From: Owenia fusiformis
Taxonomy: Eukaryota; Annelida; Polychaeta; Sabellida; Oweniidae
Assembly: GCA_903813345.2 (NCBI GenBank)
Contig: CAIIXF020000006.1
Coordinates: 35,998,436-36,062,435, forward strand
DNA length: 64,000 bases
Reading direction: 5' to 3'
The notes under the pieces were generated by a model. It worked only from the letters and a program-made list of their open reading frames with translations, had not been told where the DNA came from and made no database searches. Made by a program: the position numbers and the translations under genes. This document shows positions 44,501-57,332 of this stretch, piece by piece (within the stretch, counting starts at the first letter, position 1; each line of letters begins with the position of its first letter).

Positions 44501-47500
44501 AAAAAATGATATAACACTCCATTTAGCCAACTTTGGAAATTAAACATTGTATTAACATATTACCAATAACAGACACATATATAGTGCCCTGATATACTGC
44601 AAGATAAAATTTGTTTCATTTAAACAACTGACTGCAGAATCAATCACTACATAAAATGATAAAACACTCCATTTAGCCAACTTTGGAAATTAAACATTGT
44701 ATTAACATATTACCAATAACAGACATATATATAGTGCCCTGATATACTGCAAGATAAAATTTGTTTCATTTAAACAACTGACTGCAGAATCAATCACTAC
44801 ATAAAATGATAAAACACTCCATTTGGCCAATTTTGGAAATTGAAGATTGTATTAAGATACACATTACTAATGACAGACATACATATATAGTGCCCTGATA
44901 TACTGCAAGGTAGCATTTGTTTCATATGAACAACTGACTGCAGAATCCATCACTACAAAAATGATATAACACTCCATCGAGCCAACTTTGGAAATTAAAC
45001 ATTGTATTAACATACATATTACCAATAACAGACATATACTTGTATATATAGTGCCCTGATATACTGTAAGATAAAATTTGTTTCATATAAACAACTGACT
45101 GCAGAATCAATCACTACATAAAATGATAAAACGCTCCATTTAGCCAACTTTGGAAATTAAACATTGTATTAACATACATATTACCAATGACAGACATATA
45201 TATAGTGCCCTGATATACTGCAAGATAAAATTTGTTTCATATAAACAACTGACTGCAGAATCAATCACTAAGTGAAATGATAAAACACTCCATTTGGCAA
45301 ACTTTGGAAATTAAACATTGTATTAAGATACACATTACCAATTACAGACATATATAAAGTGCCCTGATATACTGCAAGATAAAATTTGTTTCATATAAAC
45401 AACTGACTGCAGAATGAAGCATTAAGTAAAATGATAAAACACTCCATTTAGCCAACTTTGGAGATTAAACATTGTATTAACATACATATTTCCAATGACA
45501 GACATATATATAGTGCCCTGATATACTGCAAGATAAAATTTGTTTCATATAAACAACTGACTGCAGAATCAATCACTACACAAAATGATAAAACACTCCA
45601 TTTAGCCAACTTTGGAAATTAAACATTGTATTTACATACATAATACCAATGACAGACATATATATAGTGCCCTGATATACTGCAAGATTAAATTTGTTTC
45701 ATATAAACAACTGACTGCAGAGTCAATCACTAAGTGAAATGATAAAACACTCCATTTAGCCAACTTTGGAGATTAAACATTGTATTAACATACATATTAC
45801 CTATGACAGACATATATATAGTGCCCTGATATACTGCAAGAAAAAATTTGTTTCATATAAACAATTGACTGCAGAATCAATCATTAAGTGAAATGATAAA
45901 ACACTCCATTTGGCAAACTTTGGAAATTAAACATTGTATTAAGATAAACATTACAAATTACAGACATATATAAAGTGCATTGATATACTGCAAGATAAAA
46001 TTTGTTTCATATAAACAACTGACTGCAGAATCAAGCATTAAGTAAAATGATAAAACACTCCATTTAGCCAACTTTGGAAATTTAACATTGTATTAACATT
46101 CACATTACCAATGAAAGACATATATATAGTGCGCTTGTATACTGCAAGATAACATGTGTTTCACATAAACATCTGAATGCAGAATCAATCACTAAGTAAA
46201 ATGATGAAACAGTCCATTTAGTCAACTTTGGAAAATTAACAATTTATTAACATACACATTACCAATGACAGACATTTAAATAGTGCCCTGATAAACTGCA
46301 AGATAATTTGTTTCATATAAACAACTGACTGCAGAATCAGTCACTAAGTAAAATGATAAAACACTCCATTAAGCCAACTTTGGAAATTAATCATTGTATT
46401 AACATACACATTGCCAATGACAGACATATATATAGTGCGCTTGTATACTGCAAGATAACATGTGTTTCACATAAACATCTGAATGCAGAATCAATCACTA
46501 AGTAAAATGATAAAACTCTCCATTTAGCCAAATTTGGAAATTAAACATTTATGACGATACACATTACCAATGACAGACATATATATATATATATAGTGTC
46601 CTTATATACTGCAAGATAACATTTGTTTCATATAAACAACTGACTGCAGAATCAATCACTAAGTAAAATGATAAAACACTCCATTTAACCAACTTTGGAA
46701 ATTAAACATTGCATTAACATACACATTACCAATGACAGAGATATTTATAGTGCCTTGATAATCTGCAAAATAAAATTTGTTTCATATAAAAAACTGACTG
46801 CAGCATCAATCACTAAGTAGAATAATAAAACACGCCATTTAGCAAACTTTGGAAATTATGACAGACATATCTATGTAGTGCCCTGATATACTCCAAGATG
46901 AAATTTGTTTCATATAATTAAACAACTGACTGCAGAATCAACCACTGATAAATGATAAAACATTCCATTCAGCAAACTTTGGAAATAAAACATTATATTA
47001 AGGTACACATTATCAATGACAGACATATATATAGTGCCCTGATATACTGCAAGATAAAATGTGTTTGATATAAACAACTGACTGCAGAATCAGTCACTAA
47101 GTAAAATGATAAAACACTCCATTTTGCCAACTTTGGACATAAAACATTTATTAAGATATACATTACCAATCACAGACATATATATATATACTGCAAGATA
47201 ACATGTGTTTCATATAAACAACTGACTGCAGAATCAATCACTGAGTAAAATGATAAAACACTCCATTCAGCCAACTTTGGACATAAAACATTTATTAAGA
47301 TATACATTACCAATGACAGACATATATATAGTACTCTGATATACTGCAAGATAAAATTTGTTTCATATAAACAGCTGACTACAGAATCAATCACTAAGTA
47401 AAATGACAAAGCAGCCAATTTATCCATATTTGGAAATGAAACATTGTATTAACATACACATAATCAATGACAGATATATATATAGTGCCCTGATATACTG

Positions 47501-48230
47501 CAAGATAAAATGTGTTTCATTATAAACAACTAACTGCAGAATCAGTCACTAAGTAAAATGATAAAACACTCCATTACCAAGGAGAGACAAATGAAAAGTG
47601 GGCTGATATTAGACAGAAATAACTGACATGACTGCAGGATCAGTCACTATGTTGAACACTGATAAATATGCAATGACATACTGCGCAAAACGTGATGTGT
47701 AACATAGAAACACTTTACTGGTTAATTACTAAGTAAAAAACAGTTTGTTTACCCAACTTTGATACTTAACAATGTGTCAACATACACATTACCGATGATA
47801 GACATATAAATATGAAACTAGTGTACTGCTTGACATCATTTGTTAGATATAAAACAATTGATCATAGAATTAATCACTAAGTAAAACAAAATATAAACAG
47901 ACAACTTACCCATAAAAGACATATAAATAGTGCATTGGTACACTGCTTGTCATTACCTGTCAGAAAAACACTTGATTGCAGAATCAGGTACTATGTGAAA
48001 CATTAGAAGTGTTTATTTAACCAATTTTAGAAATTGAACAATGTGAACATATAAATAGTGTACTTATATACTGTTTGACATCACAGAAAGAATGTATGAC
48101 ACCATATGTTACATAGTCAATTTAGCCAACTGTGGATATTATACAATATATTAACATATAACTTACTAATAATTGTATATTTTTCCAACTTTGGAAATTA
48201 AACAATGCATAATCTGTTGGCCAAGCCAAT
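41581..48230. repeat. ~153-bp tandem satellite array, more than 40 copies
   Basis: The unit has ordered landmarks: AGTGCCCTGATATACTGCAAG, TTTGTTTCATATAAACAAC, TGACTGCAGAATCAATCAC, AAAACACTCCATTTAGCC, AACTTTGGAAATTAAACATT, CACATTACCAATGACAGACA. Spacing of AGTGCCC is 150-156 bp (42591, 42744, 42898, 43054, 43204, 43357). Central copies are most alike; both ends are diverged (41581-42450 and 47580-48230). A ~490-bp block at 41570 is repeated at 42063. Small minus ORFs here are by-products. Confidence 0.95.
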
Positions 48231-48439
48231 GTCAAGTTATATCATGCTCATTGTTCTATATTTTTATAAAGATTACATTAACAAAATGCAACAACAACCG
48301 AAGTATAATGCAAATATAAAAGAGATGATATTGATATTCAATCACTAAAGGAAACAATAAAATAATCCATGTTCAGTGATGGGATTACTAATTGTCATTT
48401 GTATTTAATTGCAGACTTTATATAATATTATAGTAACTC

Positions 48440-51400
48440 TGTATGACACTGGTGTGTTGTACTCTGCAGGTAGAATTGATACTTCATGGTTTGTTACCAT
48501 GTGACAATTGTTGGTTGTTTTCAATTGTAGCTTTGTAAATAATATAATATATTATACTCTAAAGCTACAATTGTTACTTCTGTGTGACAACTGTATGACA
48601 CAAGTGTGTTATACTCTGGAGATACAAATGTTACTTCATGGTCTGTTACCATGTGCCAGTTCTTGCTTGTTTTCAATTGTGGCTTTGTAAATAATATAAT
48701 ATATTATACTCTAAAGCTACAATTGTTACTTCTGTGTTACAGCTGTATGACACAAGTGTGTGATACTCTGCATGTACAACTGTTACTTCAGGGTTTGTTA
48801 CCTTGTGACAGTTGGTGGTTGTTTCAATTGTAGCTTTGTAAATAATATAATATATTATACTCCAAAGCTACAATTGTTACTTCTGTGTGACAACTGTATG
48901 ACGCAAGTGCGTTATACTCTGCAGGTACAACTGTTACTTCATGGTCTGTTACCATGTGCCAGTTGTTGCTTGTTTTCAATTGTAGCTTTGTAAATAATAT
49001 AATATATTATACTCTAAAGCTACAATTGTTACTTCTGTGTGACAACTGTATGACACAAGTGTGTGATACTCTGCATGTACAACTGTTACTTCAGGGTTTG
49101 TTACCTTGTGACAGTTGGTGGTTGTTTCAATTGTAGCTTTGTAAATAATATAATATATTATACTCCAAAGCTACAATTGTTACTTCTGTGTGACAACTGT
49201 ATGACGCAAGTGCGTTATACTCTGCAGGTACAACTGTTACTTCATGGTCTGTTACCATGTGCCAGTTGTTGCTTGTTTTCAATTGTAGCTTTGTAAATAA
49301 TATAATATATTATACTCTAAAGCTACAATTGTTACTTCTGTGTGACAACTGTATGACACAAGTGTGTTATACTCTGGAGATACAAATGTTACTTCATGGT
49401 CTGTTACCATGTACTAGTTCTTGCTTGTTTTCAATTGTGGCTTTGTAAATAATATAATATACTATTATACTCTAAAGCTACAATTGTTACTTCTATGTGA
49501 CAGCTGTATGACACAAGTGTGTGATACTCTGCATGTACAACTGTTACTTCAGGGTTTGTTACCTTGTGATCATTGTTGGTTGTTTTCAATTGTAGCTTTG
49601 TAAATGACATAATATATTATACTCTGCAGCTACAATTGTTACTTCTGTGTGACAACTGTATGGCACAAGTGCGTTCTACTCTGCCGGTACAACTGTTACT
49701 TCATGGTTTGTTATCATGTGATAATTGTTGGTTGTTTTCAATTGTAACTTTGTAATGACATAATATATTATACTCTGCAGCTACAGTTGTTATTTCTGTG
49801 TGACAACTGTATGACACAAGTGCATTCTACTCTGCATGTACAACTGTTACTTCATGGTTTGTTACCATGTGATAATTGTTGGTTGTTTTCAATTTTAGCT
49901 TCGTAAATATAATATTTTATACTCTTAAGCTACAATTGTTACTTCTGTATGACAACTTTATGACACAAGTGTCTTATTGTCTGCAAGTATAACTGTTACT
50001 TTATGGTTTGTTACCATATGACACTTGTTAGTTGTTTGCAATTATAACAGTATGACACAAGTGTGTTATAATCTGCAGGTTCAACTGTTACTTTATGGTT
50101 TGTTACCATATGACGGTTGTTGGTTGGCCTCAATTGCAGCTTTTTAAATTATATAATATACCTAACCCTGGTGCTACAATTGTTACTTTATGTTTTTGTA
50201 CCATATGACAACTGTTGGTGGGACAACTTCATTTGTGACTTAGTATGGTATATGTATGTTATACTCTGAACTCACAATTATGTTAGTTCGTGGTCTTGTA
50301 CCATTTGACAACTGTTAATTAGTTGTCTTAAACTGTGACTTAATTTAATATAATAGTAACTGTGTATGACACGTAAGTGTGTTATACTTTTATTATACTA
50401 TAATGTCATGGTTTGTTACCATGTGACAAATGTTGATTGTCTTCAATTGCAGCTTTGTATAGTATAAATTTGTTTTACCCTAAATTTGCAGTTGATTGTT
50501 CTTTGTCTTGATTATATGACAACTGTTGGTTAGTTTTCTTAAATAGTGACATTATATGATACAATGGTAATTTTGTATGACACAAATATATTACACACTG
50601 AAGGTACAATTGTTACTCCATGGTTTACTGTGTGACAACATCATGTTGTCTTCAATTGCAGCTTAGTGTGATATATGTTATACTTTGAAGTTACAATTAT
50701 TTTATTTGGATTCTGATTTCGTGTAAGTCTGTTAATCAGTCATGGTATTTTAAAATGTAAAAAACTGATGATTTGTTGTCTTAAAACCTAGCCATACACT
50801 TGCCGGACAAACTCCGACATCAAGGGAGCTATAGAGTAAAATATTTTCAGCAGACAACCTTGGACAATTTCAGCTTCTCCAGGGTTGTCTGCCGAACATT
50901 ATCCGTTTTGTCCAAGTTTGTCCGTTTTTTTCTCTGAGTTAGTTCATTTATGTCCGTTGGAAAGAATTAACTTGTCAATTCTGTTATCCAGACAAATTCA
51001 AAAGCATTAATTCACATAATGATCATTTGACCATTTTTTGACAAAACAGGACATCATCGAACAAAACAGGACAATCTTGGACAGATAAAACGGACAAAGT
51101 CTTAGAAAGTCCGCCAAGTGTATGGCTAGCTTAATTGTATCTGTATGTACAAATATACAATACTCTGAATTGCAGCTTTGTATAATATACCATTAAGTAA
51201 ATTATAATTTGAAGCTGCAATTGTTCCTGAGTGGTTTTTAGCATGTGACAGTCCGACCTTGCAATTGTTACTTCATGGTTTTAGTAAAAAAAACATGAAG
51301 CAACTTGAAGTTGTTACATGGTACATCTTCAATTGTAGATCTGTATAATTATATAAGTCTATGATAAACTGAAATTGCAATTTTAACTCAATGGTTTTTA

Positions 51401-52080
51401 GCAAATGAACCATGAACTATAGTTTTAGTACTTATAAACATGCAGTAACTTAAACGTGTGAAATGGTAAAAAGTTTTTACCCTGCTATACCCTGAAGTTG
51501 AAATTGCAACTTCATGTTACTTTACCATGCAGTTCTGTACAATATGATAATGTTATGCCCCGAAGTTCAAAATGGTATGTCATGTTGTACTCTGAAGTAT
51601 AATATATAATGTACAAGTATTATAATTGTTTAATATATGTATATTGAACCCAATACTTGCATTGGCTGCTTCATAGTTTTTTACCATGGAGCAACTGTTT
51701 GTTAGTTATGTTTAATTGCAACATTGTAACTAAGTTGAATAGGTAATATAAGTATATAGCATAAAACTGTAGCTTTGTATAGCAATTATACTCTTTGGAG
51801 AGACAATATTGACTTTTTGCCATGAAACTGTGTAAATACTGTAGATATATTATACCCAGAAGCTACAACTTTTGACTTCATGATTGTCAGTCAGTTGCCT
51901 TGAATTATACTTAGCTATTATTGTTGTTACTTAATGGCATGATATGATGTAACAATTGTTGTATCAATAATGTTGTATCTGACAGTGTCAAAATTCTATA
52001 AATGGTGATATTGTAAGTGTATAATCAATTTGTTGATAAAGGATGGGATATAGGGATAAGTATATTGTATTATCATATTT
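48440..52080. repeat. Second ~152-bp tandem array with hairpin units, decaying rightward
   Basis: About ten regular units to 49960, then progressively degenerate copies to about 52080. Unit words: TTACTTCTGTGTGACAACTG, TGACACAAGTGTGTTATACT, CTTCATGG and TTTGTTACCATG. Each has a 13-bp inverted pair CAATTGTAGCTTT/AAAGCTACAATTG around an AT palindrome (for example 48522-48573). Copies alternate in a ~303-bp two-unit period. Serial ORFs of 60-77 codons in the plus frames follow this period and are not genes. No clear relation to the 153-bp array apart from length. Confidence 0.9.
50788..51129. mobile_element. 342-bp MITE inserted in the second array
   Basis: Ends CTAGCCATACACTTG and CAAGTGTATGGCTAG are inverted, continued by CGGAC. 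The interior is rich in GGACAA/TTGTCC words in both orientations. It splits degenerate array sequence. Target duplication not evident. Confidence 0.85.
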
Positions 52081-53622
52081 ATTGTTGGTTTAATATGATA
52101 ACTATATTCTGTTAACATCCACTTGACTGAGCAAACATCCTGCAGCAGAAAATAATAAACTCTGGGATGTCCTAAATCAAGCAGAGATTTATCAACTGTT
52201 TATACCTCCATTAAAACTCATTTAGCGAATGTCATCTTGAGACATCAACTGCTGAACTAAACAATAGAATTTTATTCAGCATGTGAAACACATATGAATG
52301 ACTAAGGAATATTACACCATATATGTGCTTAAAGAACATCCTTATATTATCACTCTGAATTGCACCAAATGAGTGCCTGAAAGCCATGAAAGTGAAAAGT
52401 GCACTATTATACAGAATGTACATAAGCATGTCATATGATGTAAGTAATATCAGCACAAAGGACTACTGAAGTATAACATACATCATTGCTGTCTGATGAA
52501 CTGTATAAGCCTATTCCTTATAGGATATCGTTCTAAACAGCATATCTAATGGACTAAATAAATAAAAACTGAATGATAATACATATGGCTAAGACATTCT
52601 GTGACATATCCTGTACTTGGCATCATCCAAATCAGGGACATTATAATTGCCAAGAGGAACCATGGTTTATATGCAAGTAATTATTTATAAAGTCTCATAT
52701 TGATCATTTATTTATTTCTCTGTCTTACAACTTTCAGGTTTTCTAAAACAATTCAACGTGTTAAGGAAAACATTTTAATTGGAATGGAGAATGTATGTTT
52801 CTTAGGTTAATGTTGTACTTATTTTGTAGTCCAGCATGTGTTCATCTGTTTGTTTATCCGTCAATACGGTTTTTGTCAGTGCCAACATGTAATTATTTGA
52901 CCTGCGTGGATAAACCTTTTAATAAATATAGAATGTCATATTATGATACACTTTAAATCATTTCTTCTGTGTCTTGATTGAACTACTGTATGTGTTCAAA
53001 TTTTACATTAGAATGTGAATGTTCCCTCAGTCGAGACATCCAAGGCAGAATCAGAGCTACGGGGGTAACAAAATTACAAGCAACATGTACTATTGACATT
53101 CCAATGTATTCACCACCATTTCAAATATACCAGATAATTGTGGAATGTTTTTAATAAATGTCATAATCACATAAAGCAGTCAACACTTTGTTGTAAAAAC
53201 AACTTGAGTTTTCCTCACATAAAGCAATATGGCTTTTTAGAATGTAAATACACCAACGAACGGTGTGAGCCAAAAGTATTCTAAAATTGAAACAAATACT
53301 AGTATTGATAATGTTGCTTGGTATTTTTGATTCTCCTTCACATACAATTTTGCTAACAATCTTTTCATTTCACTTCACATTAGTCATAATGTACATCATC
53401 GACTTATTCATAATATCCATTTTAAGTCCACTATATATAGTACTAAGTACTACTCAAGGAGCTTTGTAACAATATAAATATTTCATTGCCACACAATTCT
53501 ACACGTCCCATTGATATATCAAACTTTGAACAGAATATGTTATCAACATGTTCAAGTCAGATCATAAATATTATTAAGTAATATTATATTATATGATGCA
53601 TTTGAAATTAAGCTGACCTGAA
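52081..53622. other. Intergenic sequence, no gene seen
   Basis: AT-rich, no coding exon or repeat structure recognised. The ORFs at 52232-52456 (minus) and 53287-53469 (plus) lack support. Confidence 0.4.
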
Positions 53623-54535
53623 TTTGAATCCAAAAAATGAATTTGGAAAATCAACTTTTTTTACCTTCCCAAGGTCACTTAAGGTCAACCAAAAGTCAAA
53701 TCTCAAATCTAGGGTTAATTTTTTAACTACTGAGAACTTGTACATGATTTTAAATAAAAAATGATCAATTAAGAGCAACTTGAAATTTGACTTTAAAAAA
53801 TTTCGAAATTTGTTTTTGAGTTCTAATATCTCAAAACTGGTGCAAACTTTTAATAGATAATCAATAGCTAATATGTGTAGAACCTTTAGAGAAATATATA
53901 TCCTGACTTTCATTAAAAATATTGATTTGTAGTCACCAATTCTGAGAAACTTAGAAAACACAGTTTTTGATTTAGTTTGATGACCTTTGACCTTGCAAAT
54001 TTTACTTTTTTAGACCTCAGAAGGTCTTTTGTGAATAAATATACCTAAATTTGAATCCTGAAAATCGATTTGAAAAATCAACTTTTTTGACCTTTCGAAG
54101 GTCACTGAAGGTCAACCAAAGGTCAAAGGTCAAAGAAAGGTCAGATTTGGAATCCTGAGAACTTTTAGATGAGTTTTTAAAAAAATTTGGTCAATTTGAA
54201 CCAAGTTGAAAAAAGACCTTTTTTGACCTTTTTTTGACCTTCAATATAAGGTCAGATTTGGAATCCTGAGAACTAGTAGATGAGTTTTAAAAAAAAACTT
54301 AGTCAATTTGAAGCAAGTTGAAAAAAGACCTTTTTTGACCTTTTTTGACCTTCAATATCTCAAAATCTGGTGAGAATTTGTCTAGACGGCAAAAGGCTAA
54401 TATTAATAGAATACTAATATCTATCTGTATGCAAAAAAATTCAGGCAAAAATATTGAAGTGTAGTGTCAGGATTTGAGAAACTTGAAAAAAGCTTTGATT
54501 TGACCTAGATTTTGACCTTGACCTAGATAAAAATT
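53623..54535 (+). repeat. GGTCA-rich dispersed repeat, copy 2 (partial)
   Basis: Matches the second half of 16741-17990: CTGAATTTGAATCC start, GAAGGTCAACCAAAGGTCA, CTAATATCTATCTGT, ending GACCTTGACCTAGATAAAAA. Contains an extra internal duplication near 54240. The 117-codon minus ORF at 53608-53961 is repeat-derived. Confidence 0.8.
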
Positions 54536-54640
54536 CCTTTCCCACCAAGTTCAGCTTAGGTCCCTAGTAGGACTATGTAGTACCTAGTTGAAAGGTAGTT
54601 GGAAGTAGGAGAAAAAGAGGGAGGATGAATAAATAATAAT

Positions 54641-55860
54641 TAAAGGTCAGCCAAAGGTCAAATCTTAAATACAAGGTCATATATGAACTCCAGGCATCTT
54701 GCAGATGATTTAAAAAAAAGTTTGGTCAATTTGAAGCAATGTGAAATTTGACCTTGAAAAATTTCAACATTAGACCTTTTTCAGTTTTTGAGGTCCAATA
54801 TCTCAAACCTGGTGCAGAATTTTAATGGATAATCAATTGTTAATATGTGTAAAACCTTTAGAGGAATATATATCCTGACTTTAATTCAGAAATATTGATT
54901 TGTAGTCACAAACTTTGAGAAACTTAGAAAACACAGTTTGTGATCTTGTTTGATGACCTTGACCTTTGACCTTGAAAATTTTACTTTTTTAGACCTCAGT
55001 TTATCTTTTCTGATCGAATAAACCTAAATCTAAATACAGAAAATCAATTTTGAAAAATCAATTTTTTGACCTTTCGAAGGTCACTGAGGGTCAACTAAAG
55101 GTCATAGGTCAAAACTAAGGTCAGATTTGAGTTCCTGAGATCTTGTAGATGCTTTTTAAAAAAAAGTTTGGTTAATTTAGAGCAAGTTGAAATTTAACCT
55201 TGAAAAATTTCGAAATTTGCCCTTTTTTCAGTTTTTGAGTTCTAATATCTCAACACTGGAGCAAAATTTTAATAAATAGTCAATTGCTAATATGTGCATA
55301 ACCTTTAGAGGAATATATATTCTGACTTTCAGTAAAAAAAATTGATTTGTAGTCTCCAATTTTGAGAAACTTAGAAAACACAGTTTGTGATTTCGTTTGA
55401 TGACCTTGACCTTTGACCTTGCAAATTTTACTTTTTTAGACCTCAGAAGGTCTTTTGTGAATTAATATACCTAAATTTGAATCCAGAAAATCGATTTAAA
55501 AAATCAACTTTTTTGACCTTTTTGAGGTCACTGAAGGTCAACAAAAGGTCAAAGTTCAAAAGTAAGGTCAGATTTGGAATCCTGAGAATTTGTACATGAG
55601 CTTAAAAAAAAAATTGGACAATTTAAAGCAAGTTGAAAAAAGACCTTTTTTGACCTTTTTTTGACCTTCAATATCTCAAAATCTAGGCAAGATTTCTCTA
55701 GACGGCAAAAAGCTTAGACTAAGAGAATACTAATATCTATCGGTATGCAAAACTTCAGCCAAAAATATTGAAGTGTAGTGTCAGGATTTGAGAAACTTGA
55801 AAAAAACTTAGATTTGACCTAGATTTTGACCTTTGACCTTGACCTAGATAAAAATTCCTT
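54641..55860 (+). repeat. GGTCA-rich dispersed repeat, copy 3 (near full length)
   Basis: Parallel along its length to 16760-17985, starting AAAGGTCAGCCAAAGGTCAA and ending GACCTTGACCTAGATAAAAA. It follows copy 2 in the same orientation, separated by a stretch with AGTAGGAGAAAAAGAGGGAG that recurs after this copy (about 55925). Copies 2 and 3 are therefore a tandem duplication of repeat plus spacer. Confidence 0.85.
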
Positions 55861-55999
55861 TCCCACCAAGTTCAGCCCAGGTCATTAGTATGACTATGTA
55901 GTAGCTAGTTGAAAATTAGTCGGAAGTAGGAGAAAAAGAGGGAGGAAGAATAAATAATAATAATAAAGAATAATAAAGAATAATAATAATATCTACAAA

Positions 56000-56340
56000 A
56001 TTGATAGGAGGCCCCCCGATGGGGCCTCCTAATAACAACGTCAAGGCGTCGCAAATCCCATCGAACAGCCATGGCTGCTATTTTTGAAAAAGGCTGCCTA
56101 TTAGCCAAGCTGTCACTTAACAGTGTAAATGCTTCGAGGTAATCATCAGCAAAATCGCCCCACAACTTGTCCATGCCAGAGCAATAAAGTAAAATAAAAC
56201 ACATAAAAACAACATAAACCTGTAAAATTTACACCTTTGAATGTGAACAATATACGTATAAAATAAAATATGAACGATATTTGGCCAACGGGTTGACGGA
56301 CGGACGGACGGCATTTTCTATATCTCTCAAGAGTTGTATA
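56000..56340 (-). mobile_element. Short relative of the 28391-29319 element, with GC-rich hairpin
   Basis: Minus-strand reading: GATATAGAAAATGCCGTCC-rich start, GTTCATATTTTATAC middle, AGCAGCC.TGGCTGTTCGATGGG end, the same order as 28391-29319 but without its internal repeats. At 56006-56030 AGGAGGCCCC and GGGGCCTCCT form a perfect 10-bp hairpin with a 5-base loop. This would also act as a strong RNA stem. The 99-codon ORF across it is not accepted. Confidence 0.6.
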
Positions 56341-56995
56341 CGATGAGTGTTGGTTTTATATTGCAGTTATACAATGCTATTATACAATCATATAAAGCAC
56401 TTAGGATGGGATAAAATATAATGTAATATAATATAATAAACTATAATATATAGAGATTATCCTATATGAGGTTCAGGATATTGGGATTATCCCGAGGCCA
56501 ATATAATATATTTGCCCGAGGGCCGCAGACTATAGGATAATATGTTTATCCCATACCAATCTTGGTCATCTGGTTAACATTGTTCAATCATGGAAATATT
56601 TTAGAATACTCATGTCCAGTTTTGTTTTCTTGGCCGTGGGTGGATTTTCCTGTTCTCTCAAATATTCCCTATTTTCTCTAATTTTTGATTGATTAAGTGG
56701 ATGCTCCTTCCCTTTTTTAAACCATCAAACAGATCCCGATAGTCTGTGTTTTCTCCATTGTCGTTTACAGTCATTACGCGAACGTTACAAATTATGAACA
56801 AATATGCGAGCTGCGATTATGACGTAGCGGGCAGATATACTATATCGCTGATGAAAATATAAGTTTTTACAAACCGGCTTTATGTACCTGTAACACGTCC
56901 AAGTATGGGATAAAATACATTATCCTACACTTAGTGTACGAAACGTATAATAACAATAAAAAATAAATTTGATATTTATTGGCAAAATGAATATC

Positions 56996-57094
56996 CGGAG
57001 GATATCGTAACGATATACTCCGGGCGGAGGATATCGTGACGATATACTCCGGAAAACCCAATACATGCGGAGGATATTGTGACGATATACTCCG
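56996..57094. repeat. Three successive 27-bp hairpin units
   Basis: CGGAGGATATCGT.ACGATATACTCCG occurs at 56996-57022, 57025-57051 and 57068-57094. Each copy is an inverted repeat of about 12 bp per arm. They lie inside the larger inverted pair at 56930/57190. Confidence 0.85.
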
Positions 57095-57196
57095 CTTGTT
57101 GATTTCCCGCCAAATTGACTCTATTTGGCATGAAATTCATTTTGCAATGATATTATACATTTAGTACACTCCTTGTAAGTGTAGGATAATAAGAAC

Positions 57197-57332
57197 ATCC
57201 TATGATTTTTTTTCAGAATATCATTTTAATCTACTCGGTGATATTGATATATGCACTCGTTCGCTTTGCTCTCTCGGGCAGATATCAATATCACCTCGTA
57301 GATAAAAATGATATTCCTCAAAATCATAGGAT
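57197..57332. mobile_element. 136-bp palindromic MITE-like element
   Basis: Arms of about 52 bp (ATCCTATGATTTT, AATATCATTTT, CTAC and GGTGATATTGATAT; inverse at the right). They surround a short CGTTCGCTTTGCTCTC spacer. No ORF. Confidence 0.8.

Noticed and set aside
48508-49755. Series of overlapping 60-77-codon plus-strand ORFs
   Set aside because: They repeat with the ~152/303-bp array unit; no independent coding signal.
41581-50000. The two ~150-bp arrays as one satellite in opposite orientation
   Set aside because: By eye the consensus units share only short words on either strand; kept separate pending a proper alignment.
53608-53961. 117-codon minus-strand ORF
   Set aside because: Lies within the GGTCA-rich dispersed repeat and is not open in the other copies.
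55905-56204. 99-codon minus-strand ORF containing a GWDLRRLDVV-like stretch
   Set aside because: Spans the junction between repeat spacer and a hairpin-ended element; the apparent protein is repeat-derived.
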